DNA from: Mycobacterium alsense
GTDB taxonomy: Bacteria; Actinomycetota; Actinomycetes; Mycobacteriales; Mycobacteriaceae
Assembly: GCF_002086635.1 (NCBI RefSeq)
Contig: NZ_MVHD01000009.1
Coordinates: 1-64,000 of the forward strand
Reading direction: 5' to 3'
DNA length: 64,000 bases
In this document: positions 1-9,173 of the stretch, piece after piece
How positions within the stretch are numbered: the stretch's first letter is position 1
How the letters are laid out: each line of letters opens with the position of its first letter
Made by a program: the position numbers and the translations under genes
Notes under the pieces: model-generated
What the model saw: the letters and a program-made list of their open reading frames with translations, nothing else
What the model was told of the DNA's origin: nothing
Databases searched by the model: none

Positions 1-76
1 CCACGGGCAGAAGGTGCAAGCCGCCGGCAACAACATGGCCAGCACCGACAGCGCCGTCGGGTCCAGCTGGGCCTGA
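1..76 (+). CDS. EsxJ-family WXG100 protein, C-terminal fragment (5' truncated)
   Basis: Only the last 24 codons lie in the window, in the frame that ends in TGA at 74-76. They read HGQKVQAAGNN followed by MASTDSAVGSSWA. This is nearly the C-terminus I know for the M. tuberculosis EsxJ/K/M/P/W proteins, which are small CFP-10-like partners secreted by ESX-5 type VII systems. In M. tuberculosis such a gene is followed by a Mtb9.9-type esx partner. Here the stop codon is followed within 20 bp by a strong terminator and then a convergent PPE gene, so no partner lies downstream. The start, the WXG motif and any upstream partner are outside the window. Confidence 0.8.
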   Translation, partial: HGQKVQAAGNNMASTDSAVGSSWA

Positions 77-93
77 CACCGCACGCTCAGAGC

Positions 94-123
94 GGGGCCG
101 CACACCGATCGGTGTGCGGCCCC
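94..123. terminator. Perfect GC-rich palindrome, bidirectional terminator
   Basis: A perfect 15+15 bp inverted repeat (arm begins GGGGCCGCACACC) is followed on the plus strand by GTCGTTT. It sits between the esx stop (76) and the convergent PPE stop (141), so it probably terminates transcripts from both sides. Confidence 0.8.
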
Positions 124-140
124 GTCGTTTGTCCGGCCGG

Positions 141-1481
141 CTAACCGGCGACCGGCGAACGGGGGATCAGCGACGTGCGGAACCCGATTCGCTGAACCGC
201 GCCGTCGGATTCGCGCCCGATCATGCCGCCCAGCGGCAGCTTGGAAATGCCGGTGGTGGGCGTCGACACCGTGGCGGCCCCGTAGCCGCCCGGCATGGCA
301 TTGGCGTCCATCGGCAGCGGCGTGACCGCCGACGCCGCCTCGGACCAGGTCGGCGGAACCGACAGGGTGCCCAGCGAAGACGCCTCGCCCAGGCCCGCCG
401 AGGCGCCCCCGCCCAGCCCGGGGATGGGCGGGCTAATCCCGCCGATGCTGCCGGGCGTCGGGAAGCCGGGAACGCCCTCGGCCCCCAGGATCGAACCGGC
501 GCCCTCGTAGTCCAGCGCCAGGCCCTGGAAGTCCAGGTTCAGGCCGTACCCGTCCAGGCCGAGCCCGCCGCCGTCGGCGCCGAAGCCGGCCATATCGGAG
601 CCGATGCCGAGCGCATCGAGGCCCAGCCCGCTCGCGGCCGGGGTCAGCGCATTGGCCAGGCCCGACACGGCGCTCGCGCTGGTGCTCGCGCTCTTGGTGG
701 CGGCCTTGCCCGACGAGCCGGTCACGCTCGACAGCGCGCTGAGCGGGGTCGTCGCCCCCGAGGCACCCAGCGACGCCGCGGTGCCCTCCGCCGCCGGCGC
801 CACCCCCGTGGCGGACGCCGCGCCCGGGGTCGACATGCTCTGCAGCGTTTGTGGCACCGAGGACATCAGCTGCGCCGTCGTCGTCTGGACATTTCCGCCG
901 ACCTGGGTGCCCGCCGTTTTGGCGACCGCACCGGCCTGGCCGGCAACCCCGTCCGGATTGGTCGTCTGCGGCGGCGAAGTGAAATTGCTGAACGTCGACG
1001 CCGACGCCGAACTCGCGGCGTAGTTGTACATCGCCGTCGCGTCCTGGGCCCACATCTCGCCGTACTCGGCCTCGGTGGCCATGATCGCCGGGGTGTTCTG
1101 CCCCAGGATATTGGTGGCGATCAACGCCATGAGCTGAGCGCGGTTGGCGACGATCAGCGGCGGCGGCACCGTCATCGCATAGGCGGCGTCGAAGGCCGCC
1201 GCGGCGGCCGTGGCCTGCGTCGCCGTCTGCTGGCATTGCGCGGCGGTGGCCGTCATCCACGCCATGTAGGGGGCGGCCGCGGCCGCCATCGACATCGCCG
1301 TCGGGCCCGTCCACGACTCGTCGGTGAGGCTCGCGATCACCGACCGGTAGCCGTTGGCTGCGTCGGTCAGCTCGGCGGCCAGCGACTCCCATCCCGCCGA
1401 GGCGGCCAACAACGTACCGGGCCCCGGCCCCAGGTACATCCGGCCGGAATTGATTTCTGGTGGCAACGCGCCGAAGTCCAT
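141..1481 (-). CDS. PPE family protein, PPE-SVP subgroup
   Basis: This 446-aa protein starts [16 protein letters not shown], the classical PPE N-terminus. The roughly 170-residue helical PPE domain follows, with the conserved SWTGP and [17 protein letters not shown] segments. The C-terminal half is rich in Ala, Gly, Thr and Ser. It contains [10 protein letters not shown] near residue 375, the G-x-x-S-V-P-x-x-W signature of the SVP subgroup. PPE proteins are normally exported with a PE partner by type VII secretion. In M. tuberculosis PPE15/PE8 lie in this neighbourhood, but here the gene is convergent with the esx gene and no PE gene is visible beside it. The ATG start at 1481 is fixed by the PPE motif. 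Confidence 0.93.
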   Translation of the reverse strand: MDFGALPPEINSGRMYLGPGPGTLLAASAGWESLAAELTDAANGYRSVIASLTDESWTGPTAMSMAAAAAPYMAWMTATAAQCQQTATQATAAAAAFDAAYAMTVPPPLIVANRAQLMALIATNILGQNTPAIMATEAEYGEMWAQDATAMYNYAASSASASTFSNFTSPPQTTNPDGVAGQAGAVAKTAGTQVGGNVQTTTAQLMSSVPQTLQSMSTPGAASATGVAPAAEGTAASLGASGATTPLSALSSVTGSSGKAATKSASTSASAVSGLANALTPAASGLGLDALGIGSDMAGFGADGGGLGLDGYGLNLDFQGLALDYEGAGSILGAEGVPGFPTPGSIGGISPPIPGLGGGASAGLGEASSLGTLSVPPTWSEAASAVTPLPMDANAMPGGYGAATVSTPTTGISKLPLGGMIGRESDGAVQRIGFRTSLIPRSPVAG

Positions 1482-1933
1482 CGCCTGCCCCTATCTCTCG
1501 AGTGAACGGTGGCCAAAGCCACCGATGTTGATGCGGCCGCACCGGCCGCCACCATCTCTTTTGATGGCTGGCAGGCTGCTGTCGCTATGAAAAGCATTTC
1601 GTACCACCACATTTCAGGACATCGGTCCCGGGCCGTCGTGCGTAGCTGTCCCGCTACGACGGCGACTGCCAAAGTGCAGCGTCTTCTAATCAATGAAATT
1701 TGTTCGCATGCCGCTGGTTTGGGAGAGCTACCGCCCGAACCGGGCGGGCTCCGTCGCACCAACGACCATGCGCATCAGTATTTTTCGACACCGGCGCCTC
1801 ATCAAGCGTGCCGATGTGACACATATAAGACTCATATTTGAGTCCGCCAAGCGTGGGCTGCACAACAGAGTTTTATTTGAGAATCCTATGAAGTCCGTGA
1901 CAACCCCATGTGTGCTTGCGAGAATGCGAGAGC
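1482..1933. other. AT-rich intergenic region between divergent PPE and trcR genes
   Basis: This 452-bp region has no convincing gene. Its right half (about 1770-1900) is markedly AT-richer than the surrounding DNA. It contains a GACTCA-TATT-TGAGTC palindrome and two copies of TATTTGAG (1835-1842 and 1874-1881, 39 bp apart). A hairpin with 8-bp arms lies at 1632-1663. In M. tuberculosis, TrcR is known to autoregulate by binding an AT-rich element upstream of its own gene, so the right half probably holds the trcR promoter and operator. The left half should carry the PPE promoter. Confidence 0.55.
1829..1844. promoter_or_regulatory. Palindromic candidate operator upstream of trcR
   Basis: GACTCA and TGAGTC form perfect 6-bp arms around TATT, about 90 bp upstream of the trcR start. 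TATTTGAG recurs 39 bp downstream, close to four helical turns away. Assigning the site to TrcR is inference. Confidence 0.4.
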
Positions 1934-2707
1934 ATGACCGTGATGTCGGGATACGCAGGTAGCCAGCGGCCGCGCCAGGCCATTTTGGGGCAATTGCCCC
2001 GCATCTACCGGCCCGACGGCTCGCCGATCCGGGTGCTGCTGGTGGACGACGAGCCCGCGCTCACCAACCTGGTCAAGATGGCGCTGCACTACGAGGGCTG
2101 GGTCGTCGACATCGCCCACAACGGGCGCGAGGCCATGGCGAAGTTCGAGAATGCCAACCCCGACGTTCTGGTCCTCGACATCATGCTGCCCGACGTGGAC
2201 GGGCTGCGAATACTGCAGCGAATCCGCGAATCCGACGCCTACACCCCGACGCTGTTCCTCACCGCCCGCGACTCGGTGATGGACCGCGTCACCGGCCTCA
2301 CCGCCGGCGCCGACGACTACATGACCAAGCCGTTCAGCCTCGAGGAACTGGTCGCCCGGCTGCGCGGGTTGTTGCGGCGTTCCAGCCACCAGAGCCCACC
2401 CGCCGCGGAGTCCTTGAAAGTCGGCGACCTGCACATGGACACCGCCAGCCGTGAGGTCAGCCGCGGCGGCACCCCGATTTCGCTGTCGTCGACCGAGTTC
2501 GAACTGCTGCGCTTCCTCATGCGCAATCCCCGCCGCGCGCTCAGCCGCACCGAAATCCTGGACCGCGTCTGGAACTACGACTTCGCGGGGCGGACCAGCA
2601 TCGTCGACTTGTACATCTCCTATTTGAGAAAGAAGATCGACTCCGGACGAGAGCCGATGATCCACACCGTCCGCGGTGTCGGATACATGCTGCGCCCACC
2701 GGAATGA
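1934..2707 (+). CDS. trcR: TrcR, OmpR/PhoB-type response regulator
   Basis: DNA-binding response regulator of the TrcRS two-component system. The receiver domain (about residues 33-150) has the acidic pocket VDDE and the phospho-acceptor Asp in VLDIM, residue 82 from the chosen start. The conserved Thr and Lys are in LTARD and TKPF. A winged-helix effector domain follows (about 160-255), ending YISYLRKKID...VRGVGYMLRPPE. The open frame extends up to GTG 1910, but ATG 1934 gives 257 aa, the length I recall for M. tuberculosis TrcR, and the same MTVMSGYAGS beginning. The stop overlaps the trcS start by 4 bp (ATGA), so the two are cotranscribed. In M. tuberculosis TrcR activates its own gene through an AT-rich upstream element. 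Confidence 0.95.
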   Translation: MTVMSGYAGSQRPRQAILGQLPRIYRPDGSPIRVLLVDDEPALTNLVKMALHYEGWVVDIAHNGREAMAKFENANPDVLVLDIMLPDVDGLRILQRIRESDAYTPTLFLTARDSVMDRVTGLTAGADDYMTKPFSLEELVARLRGLLRRSSHQSPPAAESLKVGDLHMDTASREVSRGGTPISLSSTEFELLRFLMRNPRRALSRTEILDRVWNYDFAGRTSIVDLYISYLRKKIDSGREPMIHTVRGVGYMLRPPE

Positions 2708-4239
2708 CCCGCCGGCGGAACACGGTATCCAGGAACCTTCCGCGGTGGTTTCCCCACTCGTTGCGCCGCCAGTTGCTGTTGGGCGTGCTGACCATCGTCA
2801 GCGTGGTCCTGGTGAGCGTCGGCGTCGTCTCCGTGCTGAGCCTGCGCAGCTACGTCACCGCGATGAGCGACGCCGACGTCGACCAATCCCTTGACGCGCT
2901 GAGCAATTCGTACACCAGGTTCCGCAACAGCCAACACTCGCTGGTGCGGCCGGAGGACCGGCCGATCTCGCAGGCGATGCTGGAGTTCACCGATCAAACG
3001 CCGGGGAACGTCATCGCGGTGCTGCGCGGCGGTGTGGTGATCGGGTCGGCGGTCTTCTCCGAAGCCGAGGCACGACCCGCGCCGCCCGACGTGGTCGCGG
3101 CTCTGGAGGGGCAGCGGTGGCCCGATGCCCCACCACGCACGGTCCAGCTGGGCAGCCTCGGGTCCTACCGGGTCGACAGTCGCGTCGACGGCCCCGACCA
3201 GCTGATCGTCGGCGTCTCGCTGGCCCGGGCCGAACAGATCATCGTCCGCAAGCAACTCACCACCACCGCGCTGGTCACGGCGGCGCTGGTCCTTACCGCG
3301 GCGCTTACCGTCTGGGTGGTGGGGTACACCCTGCGACCGCTGCGCCGGCTGGCCTCGACCGCCGCCGAGGTCGCCGCCATGCCGCTGACCGACGGCGACC
3401 AACGGATCAGCGTGCGGGTGCTGCCGCGCGACACCGACCCCAACAACGAGGTCGGGATCGTCGGGCACACGCTGAATCGGTTGCTGGAAAACGTCGATAG
3501 CGCCCTGGCGCATCGAGCCGAGTCGGACCTGCGGATGCGACAGTTCATCACCGACGCCAGCCACGAGCTGCGGACCCCGTTGGCCGCGATCCAGGGCTAC
3601 GCCGAGCTGACCCGGCAGGACAGTTCGGAGCTTCCGCCGACCACCGAATACGCGCTGGCCCGCATCGAATCCGAGGCGCAGCGCATGGCGCTGCTCGTCG
3701 ACGAGCTGCTGCTGCTGTCGCGGCTGGGCGAGGGCCAGGATCTGCAGACCGAGGACGTCGACCTGGCCGACCTCGTCGTCAACGCCGTCAACGACGCGGC
3801 GGTGGCCTCACCGGTTCACAATTGGGTCAAGGATCTTCCCGACGAGCCGGTGTGGGTGCGCGGCGACCACGACCGGCTGTACCAACTGGTCAGCAACCTG
3901 CTCAGCAACGCCCGCCTGCACACGCCGCCGGGTGTCACGGTGACCACGGGAATCACCCGCCACCGCAACGGAACCGACGAGCCCCACGCGGAGCTGACCG
4001 TCGCCGACGACGGGCCCGGCATCGACGCGGACCTCCTCCCCCGGCTGTTCGAGCGGTTCGTCCGCGCGGACACGTCGAGGTACAGCGGTTCGGGGATCGG
4101 GCTGGGCCTGGCCATCGTCAGTTCGATCGTCAAGGCCCACCACGGTTCGGTGACCGCCGAATCCTCCGACGGCCGAACGGTGTTCCGGGTGCGGCTGCCG
4201 ATGATCTCCGGCCCGGGCCCCGGCCCGGACAACACCTGA
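2704..4239 (+). CDS. trcS: TrcS, membrane sensor histidine kinase
   Basis: 511-aa sensor kinase partner of TrcR. A first membrane segment lies at about residues 25-48 (LLLGVLTIVSVVLVSVGVV) and a second at about 180-205, with an extracytoplasmic loop between them. A HAMP linker follows. The DHp helix carries the phospho-accepting His287 in ITDASHELRTP. The ATPase domain has an N box (NLLSNARLHTP), a G1 box (DDGPGID) and a G2 box (GSGIGLGLAIV). All catalytic motifs are intact. The ATG at 2704 overlaps the trcR stop. In M. tuberculosis kdpABC/DE lies just beyond trcS. Here that operon is absent and an unrelated small gene follows. Confidence 0.95.
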   Translation: MTRRRNTVSRNLPRWFPHSLRRQLLLGVLTIVSVVLVSVGVVSVLSLRSYVTAMSDADVDQSLDALSNSYTRFRNSQHSLVRPEDRPISQAMLEFTDQTPGNVIAVLRGGVVIGSAVFSEAEARPAPPDVVAALEGQRWPDAPPRTVQLGSLGSYRVDSRVDGPDQLIVGVSLARAEQIIVRKQLTTTALVTAALVLTAALTVWVVGYTLRPLRRLASTAAEVAAMPLTDGDQRISVRVLPRDTDPNNEVGIVGHTLNRLLENVDSALAHRAESDLRMRQFITDASHELRTPLAAIQGYAELTRQDSSELPPTTEYALARIESEAQRMALLVDELLLLSRLGEGQDLQTEDVDLADLVVNAVNDAAVASPVHNWVKDLPDEPVWVRGDHDRLYQLVSNLLSNARLHTPPGVTVTTGITRHRNGTDEPHAELTVADDGPGIDADLLPRLFERFVRADTSRYSGSGIGLGLAIVSSIVKAHHGSVTAESSDGRTVFRVRLPMISGPGPGPDNT

Positions 4240-4326
4240 CGGAGAGCGGTGAGTCACCAAGCCGTCGTCGGCTTCACCCCTCGAATCACATCCGCCACTT
4301 CCGTATCCGCCCGGAAGTGATGGCCA

Positions 4327-4349
4327 TTTGCCCGCCTCACAGCGACAAC
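4327..4349 (-). repeat. Dispersed 23-bp repeat, copy 1 (inverted)
   Basis: Reverse complement of the 23-bp word at 4668-4690, with all 23 positions identical. It contains the 3' end of the small minus-strand gene beside it: the repeat's TTGTCGCTGTGA supplies the final codons Leu-Ser-Leu and the stop. Confidence 0.85.
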
Positions 4350-4630
4350 TTGGCCTCCGCACGTAATGCCAAGACCCGTTGGTGGATTCGGTATTCCGTG
4401 GAGCGCGGCATGTAGCCCGGTCCATACCTGCCGCGGCCGAGGCGGTACACCCTGCCGCGCCCGATCTCCCACCGCAACGCGTCCGACACCACCTTCGACG
4501 GCCGGCCGTCGACGCAAAAGCCATGCCAGTCGAGCACATCAATCAGTTCCGTGATGGTGGCCGGTCCGTGCACGGCCAAGTGCATCGCCAGCACGTAGCG
4601 AAGCTCGGTTCCTCTCAGTGGTCGGTTCAT
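4337..4630 (-). CDS. Small winged-helix-like conserved protein, mycobacterial family
   Basis: 97 aa from ATG 4630. The open frame runs further upstream, but that part reads through the flanking repeat and lacks protein-like character. The sequence MNRPLRGTELRYVLAMHL...GRPSKVVSDALRWEIGRG..YRLGRGRYGPG looks like a short winged helix: two helices, then a basic GRGRVYRLGRGRY wing. That resembles the N-terminal DNA-binding segment of AbiEi-type antitoxins and small mycobacterial hypotheticals. No toxin partner lies nearby. The gene is convergent with trcS and bracketed by inverted 23-bp repeats (4327-4349 and 4668-4690). Function unknown; DNA binding is inference. Confidence 0.65.
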   Translation of the reverse strand: MNRPLRGTELRYVLAMHLAVHGPATITELIDVLDWHGFCVDGRPSKVVSDALRWEIGRGRVYRLGRGRYGPGYMPRSTEYRIHQRVLALRAEAKLSL

Positions 4631-4667
4631 CCTCGAACCGTCGCACAAGGGTCCGACACCGCTCGGA

Positions 4668-4690
4668 GTTGTCGCTGTGAGGCGGGCAAA
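4668..4690 (+). repeat. Dispersed 23-bp repeat, copy 2
   Basis: The word begins GTTGTCGCTG and ends GGCGGGCAAA. It is an exact inverted match of 4327-4349 and shares 22 consecutive bases with 22802-22823. It lies in the gap between the small winged-helix gene and the ppx2 stop. Confidence 0.85.
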
Positions 4691-4745
4691 CAGGGTGCCA
4701 CTTCCTGCCAGAAACGCATGTGGCAGTTGTGATTGAGCGCCCCCA

Positions 4746-5687
4746 TCACCCCAAGATCGACAGCACGATCCCATCCAGGATGTCGTGCTCGCTGACGACC
4801 AGCTCGTCGATGCCGGCGCGGGCTCGCAGCGACCGCGCCAGCTCCTCCACCACGATCGCGCCGCCGCCGATCACATCGGCCCGCCCCGGGTGCATCGGCG
4901 CCAGTGCCGCACGCTCGGCCCGCGACATGCCGACCAGCCGCGAACACACCGCCAGCAGATCACCGACCGCGACACGCGAAAGATGAATGGCCGCAGCGTC
5001 ATACGTCACCATGCGGTGGGCCAGCGCGGACAGCGTGGTCATCGTTCCCGCGAGCCCGACCCACGTCCGCGCCCCCTCCACGGGCACCACGCGCAGCGCC
5101 GTGTCGAGCCGCTCGCGCACCAACTCGCGCGCCGCCTCCACCTCGGCCGGCGTGGGCGGATCCGAGTGCAGGCACCGCTCGGTGAGCCGGACGCACCCGA
5201 TGTCGGCCGAGTAGCCGGCCAGCGCTTGCTCGGCGCCGACCACGATCTCGGTGGATCCGCCGCCCAGGTCGACCACGACGAAAGGCCCGGCGGCGCCGTC
5301 CAATTCGCCGACTGCGCCCCGGAAGGACAGCGAGGCCTCCTCCGCGCCGGTGATCACCTCCGCGATCGCCCCGGGCAGCACGGCGCCTAGCACCTCGGCC
5401 GTCATCGCAAAGAAGACATCGCGATTGGCGACATCCCGGGCCGCCGAGGTCGCCACCATCCGCACCCGTTCGACACGGTGCGCCGCCAGCAGTGCCGCGT
5501 AGTCGGCCAGCGCGGCCCGGGTTCGCGCGATCGCGTCCGGTGCGAATTGGTCCGTCGCGTCGACACCCTGCCCCAGCCGCACGATCCGCGTCTCGCGATG
5601 CACATCGCGCAGCCGGCCTGCGTCCGCATCGGCGATCAGCAACCGAATGGAGTTGGTGCCGCAGTCAATCCCCGCGAGCCGGCTCAC
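4746..5687 (-). CDS. ppx2: Ppx/GppA-family exopolyphosphatase, Rv1026-like
   Basis: Member of the ASKHA-fold Ppx/GppA phosphatases, which hydrolyse polyphosphate and/or pppGpp and so touch the stringent response. The N-terminal phosphate loop reads AGIDCGTNSIRLLIAD. The second nucleotide/phosphate motif is VDLGGGSTEIV, followed by GLAGTMTTLSALAHRM and a C-terminal DGIVLSIL. The start is GTG 5687, whose GTGA overlaps the TGA of the DUF501 gene by 4 bp. This gives 313 aa, close to the short Rv1026-type protein. The longer open frame upstream is a shadow of the neighbour. It is the last gene of the minus-strand mfd-to-ppx2 run. Confidence 0.9.
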   Translation of the reverse strand: MSRLAGIDCGTNSIRLLIADADAGRLRDVHRETRIVRLGQGVDATDQFAPDAIARTRAALADYAALLAAHRVERVRMVATSAARDVANRDVFFAMTAEVLGAVLPGAIAEVITGAEEASLSFRGAVGELDGAAGPFVVVDLGGGSTEIVVGAEQALAGYSADIGCVRLTERCLHSDPPTPAEVEAARELVRERLDTALRVVPVEGARTWVGLAGTMTTLSALAHRMVTYDAAAIHLSRVAVGDLLAVCSRLVGMSRAERAALAPMHPGRADVIGGGAIVVEELARSLRARAGIDELVVSEHDILDGIVLSILG

Positions 5688-6172
5688 CACTGCCCCACCA
5701 CCAGGACCGTGGCCATCGCCGGCTCCCCGGCCAAGAGCGCCAACGCCTCGTCGCCAAGCGGATTCATGCCTGGGCCCTTGGCCAGCGAGTGTGCGATCAG
5801 CACGTGCAAACACTTGACCCGGTCCGGCATTCCCCCGGCGGAGAACGTGGTGCCCAGCGGTTCGATCGCGTCCCGCTCGGCCAGATACGACTCGTGGGCC
5901 CGCCGGTACGCGCCCGCCAAGTCGGGGTCCGTCCGCAATCGCTCGGTCATCGAACGCATCAACCCCGTCGTCTCGAGTCTGCTCGCGGCCGCGGTCAGCG
6001 CCGGATGCGTCAGGTAATACAACGTCGGAAAGGGTGTTCCGTCAGGCAGTTTCGGCGCGGTCTTCACCACGCCCGGTTCGCCGTTGGGACACCGGTAGGC
6101 GATCTCGAGCACCCCGCGCGGTTCACGCCCGAGCTGACGCGCGACGGCCTCCAGATCGGAACGATCAACCAC
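5684..6172 (-). CDS. DUF501 protein, Rv1025-like
   Basis: About 162 aa from GTG 6172, overlapping the upstream ftsB-like stop by 8 bp. The body is LEAVARQLGREPRGVLEIAYRCPNGEPGVVKTAPKL...FPTLYYLTHP...MKCLH-like HVLIAHSLAKG, typical of DUF501. Family members are nearly always found between enolase/ftsB and ppx in actinobacteria. No catalytic function is established. A further open frame upstream encodes a Pro/Arg-rich string that mirrors the neighbour's 3' end and is not counted. Confidence 0.88.
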   Translation of the reverse strand: MVDRSDLEAVARQLGREPRGVLEIAYRCPNGEPGVVKTAPKLPDGTPFPTLYYLTHPALTAAASRLETTGLMRSMTERLRTDPDLAGAYRRAHESYLAERDAIEPLGTTFSAGGMPDRVKCLHVLIAHSLAKGPGMNPLGDEALALLAGEPAMATVLVVGQW

Positions 6173-6794
6173 CGGGCGTGGGGGGACTCGGCGGCGCCTC
6201 CGGGGGCGGCGCCGGTGGCAGGTGCGGGGCGTCGGCGATGGTATGCCACAGCGAGGTGTACCAGGGATCGCTGTTGGCCGGTTTCGCGGTCTCGGCACCG
6301 GGCTGCGGCGGCACCGCCGCCGTCGGCGGCAGTTGCACCTGGAACGGGATGTCCCCCGGCATCACGAATCCGAGGCGCTCGCGGGCCTGCGCCGCAATGT
6401 AAGCCGGGTCGCCGAGCTTCACCTTCTTCTGCTCGAGATCGGCGATCTGGCGGCGCAGCGCGGCCTCGCTCGCGGCCAGCTGGTCCATCTCAGTGCGCTG
6501 CGCGAAGTAGGTGCGCACCGGGCCGGCGATGGTGAGGGTCAGCACGCAGATCACCGCGGCCAGCACCGCCGCCCGCCGCGCGGTGAAGCCCAGCCGCTGG
6601 TCGGACCGCTGCTCGACGGATTCGGCGACCTGCCGCTTGATGGGCTCGACCACCCGCTCGTGCAGCGAGGTGTTACGCGCGGCCGTCTGCGCGGGCGCGG
6701 AAGGCCCGGTGGAACGACGGCGCCGAACCGAATCGCCGGCCTTCGCCGGGCGCGAGGCCGGCGAGCGCCGCTTCGGATCGGGCTTGGCCGCCAA
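6165..6794 (-). CDS. FtsB/DivIC-like septum formation initiator, Rv1024-like
   Basis: 209-aa bitopic membrane protein. A long basic, Ser/Pro-rich cytoplasmic N-terminus (about 1-70) precedes one membrane helix (AAVLAAVICVLTLTIAGPV, about 74-92). A coiled coil follows (TEMDQLAASEAALRRQIADLEQKK, about 102-125) with the DivIC-like segment GDPAYIAAQARERLGFVMPGD. The C-terminus is a Pro-rich tail. This is the layout of FtsB/DivIC divisome proteins, which bridge FtsQ and FtsL. The start codon is TTG at 6794, only 11 bp after eno. The neighbourhood eno-ftsB-DUF501-ppx is conserved in actinobacteria. Confidence 0.88.
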   Translation of the reverse strand: MAAKPDPKRRSPASRPAKAGDSVRRRRSTGPSAPAQTAARNTSLHERVVEPIKRQVAESVEQRSDQRLGFTARRAAVLAAVICVLTLTIAGPVRTYFAQRTEMDQLAASEAALRRQIADLEQKKVKLGDPAYIAAQARERLGFVMPGDIPFQVQLPPTAAVPPQPGAETAKPANSDPWYTSLWHTIADAPHLPPAPPPEAPPSPPTPGG

Positions 6795-6805
6795 GCTAAT
6801 TCAAC

Positions 6806-8140
<1,335 letters not shown>

Positions 8141-8881
8141 CTACAACGGGTGACCCGCCGCGTAGGCGGTCGCCCAGTCCCGCACCGCCCGCGCGTAGAC
8201 GCCGGAGTTGTTGTAGGCCCGCATCGCGGTGATCCACCCCCGCGGGGTGGCGAGATCCTTTCCACGCCAACACAGGTAACCCGCCGCCGCCAGCGCCGCG
8301 TCGTCGATGTTGTCCGGGCTCAGCCGCCCGTCGTTGTGGGCGTCCACCCCGTACAGGCGCCAGGTCTCCGGGATGAACTGCATCGGACCCATCGCGCGGA
8401 CCACCTCGCCCTCGCCGTCCGGGCCGTCGGCACCCTCGTCGCTGTCGATGATGCGCATCGTTCCCCCGGTGCCGTCGAGGCGGACGCCCCGAATGGGCGG
8501 GCTCACATCCCCGTTGGGCGACAGCGTCGCGCCCCGGTAGGTGCCGTGGTGGCTCTCGACCTGCCCGATGCCCGCCAGTGTGGTCCACGCGATATGGCAT
8601 TTGGGGTTCTCGACCTCGGCGACTCTTGCGGCGTACGCGTAGGCCTCCAGCGCGATGACCGGGATCTCCAACGCCGTCGACCGCTCTTCGGCCCACCCGC
8701 GCAACTGATCCGCGGGGCGGCCGCTGAGGTGGGTGTCCACCGGAGGCACCGGATCCCCGGGGGGCGGCGGGATCCCGTCGGGGATGAACAGGCTGAGCTG
8801 CCAGGTGCAACTGGAGGCGAGAAGCATGGCGGTCGCGCCGATCACGGCGCCCGCGCGCAACCAACGCCCCGGCGACACCAT
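8141..8881 (-). CDS. lpqU: LpqU, lipoprotein lytic transglycosylase
   Basis: 246 aa from ATG 8881. A lipoprotein signal ends in the lipobox LASSC (cysteine near residue 25). The body is a MltB-type lytic transglycosylase: the catalytic Glu lies in AGIGQVESHHG, followed by GPMQFIPETW and CWRGKDL...WITAMRAYNNS. It probably cleaves peptidoglycan glycan strands at the outer face of the membrane. M. tuberculosis LpqU has nearly the same length and position. A longer open frame starts 17 codons upstream but would place the signal peptide internally. Confidence 0.92.
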   Translation of the reverse strand: MVSPGRWLRAGAVIGATAMLLASSCTWQLSLFIPDGIPPPPGDPVPPVDTHLSGRPADQLRGWAEERSTALEIPVIALEAYAYAARVAEVENPKCHIAWTTLAGIGQVESHHGTYRGATLSPNGDVSPPIRGVRLDGTGGTMRIIDSDEGADGPDGEGEVVRAMGPMQFIPETWRLYGVDAHNDGRLSPDNIDDAALAAAGYLCWRGKDLATPRGWITAMRAYNNSGVYARAVRDWATAYAAGHPL

Positions 8882-9173
8882 CCTTAAAGAGCTCCCCTGC
8901 GCTTCACCTACACAAACGTCGACCATCACCATCGTCCCACGGGTTTCCGGACTACCCGGTCGATTCGGGGGCCCGGCGCGCGCCCGCGGCGCCCGCGGAA
9001 CGCGAATCCGCGGTTAGCTGCCCGGGCCGACAGCTAGCAAACTCGGAACACCGCCCACCCCACGCATTCGCATTTCACCCGCAACTCACCCGTCCGAGCC
9101 CGGTGGCGGGGGCAAATAGCGGGGCCATCGCTGTTCTCGACTTGATACGAGGTTGATCTGAACCGTTCCCAAT
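8882..9173. other. Intergenic region between mazG and lpqU
   Basis: 292 bp with no convincing gene. TAGCTG-N10-CAGCTA forms a stem-loop at 9015-9036. A GC-rich stretch with two CCGCGG palindromes lies at about 8990-9012. The stem-loop may end mazG transcripts, and the rest should contain an lpqU-eno promoter. Confidence 0.4.
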
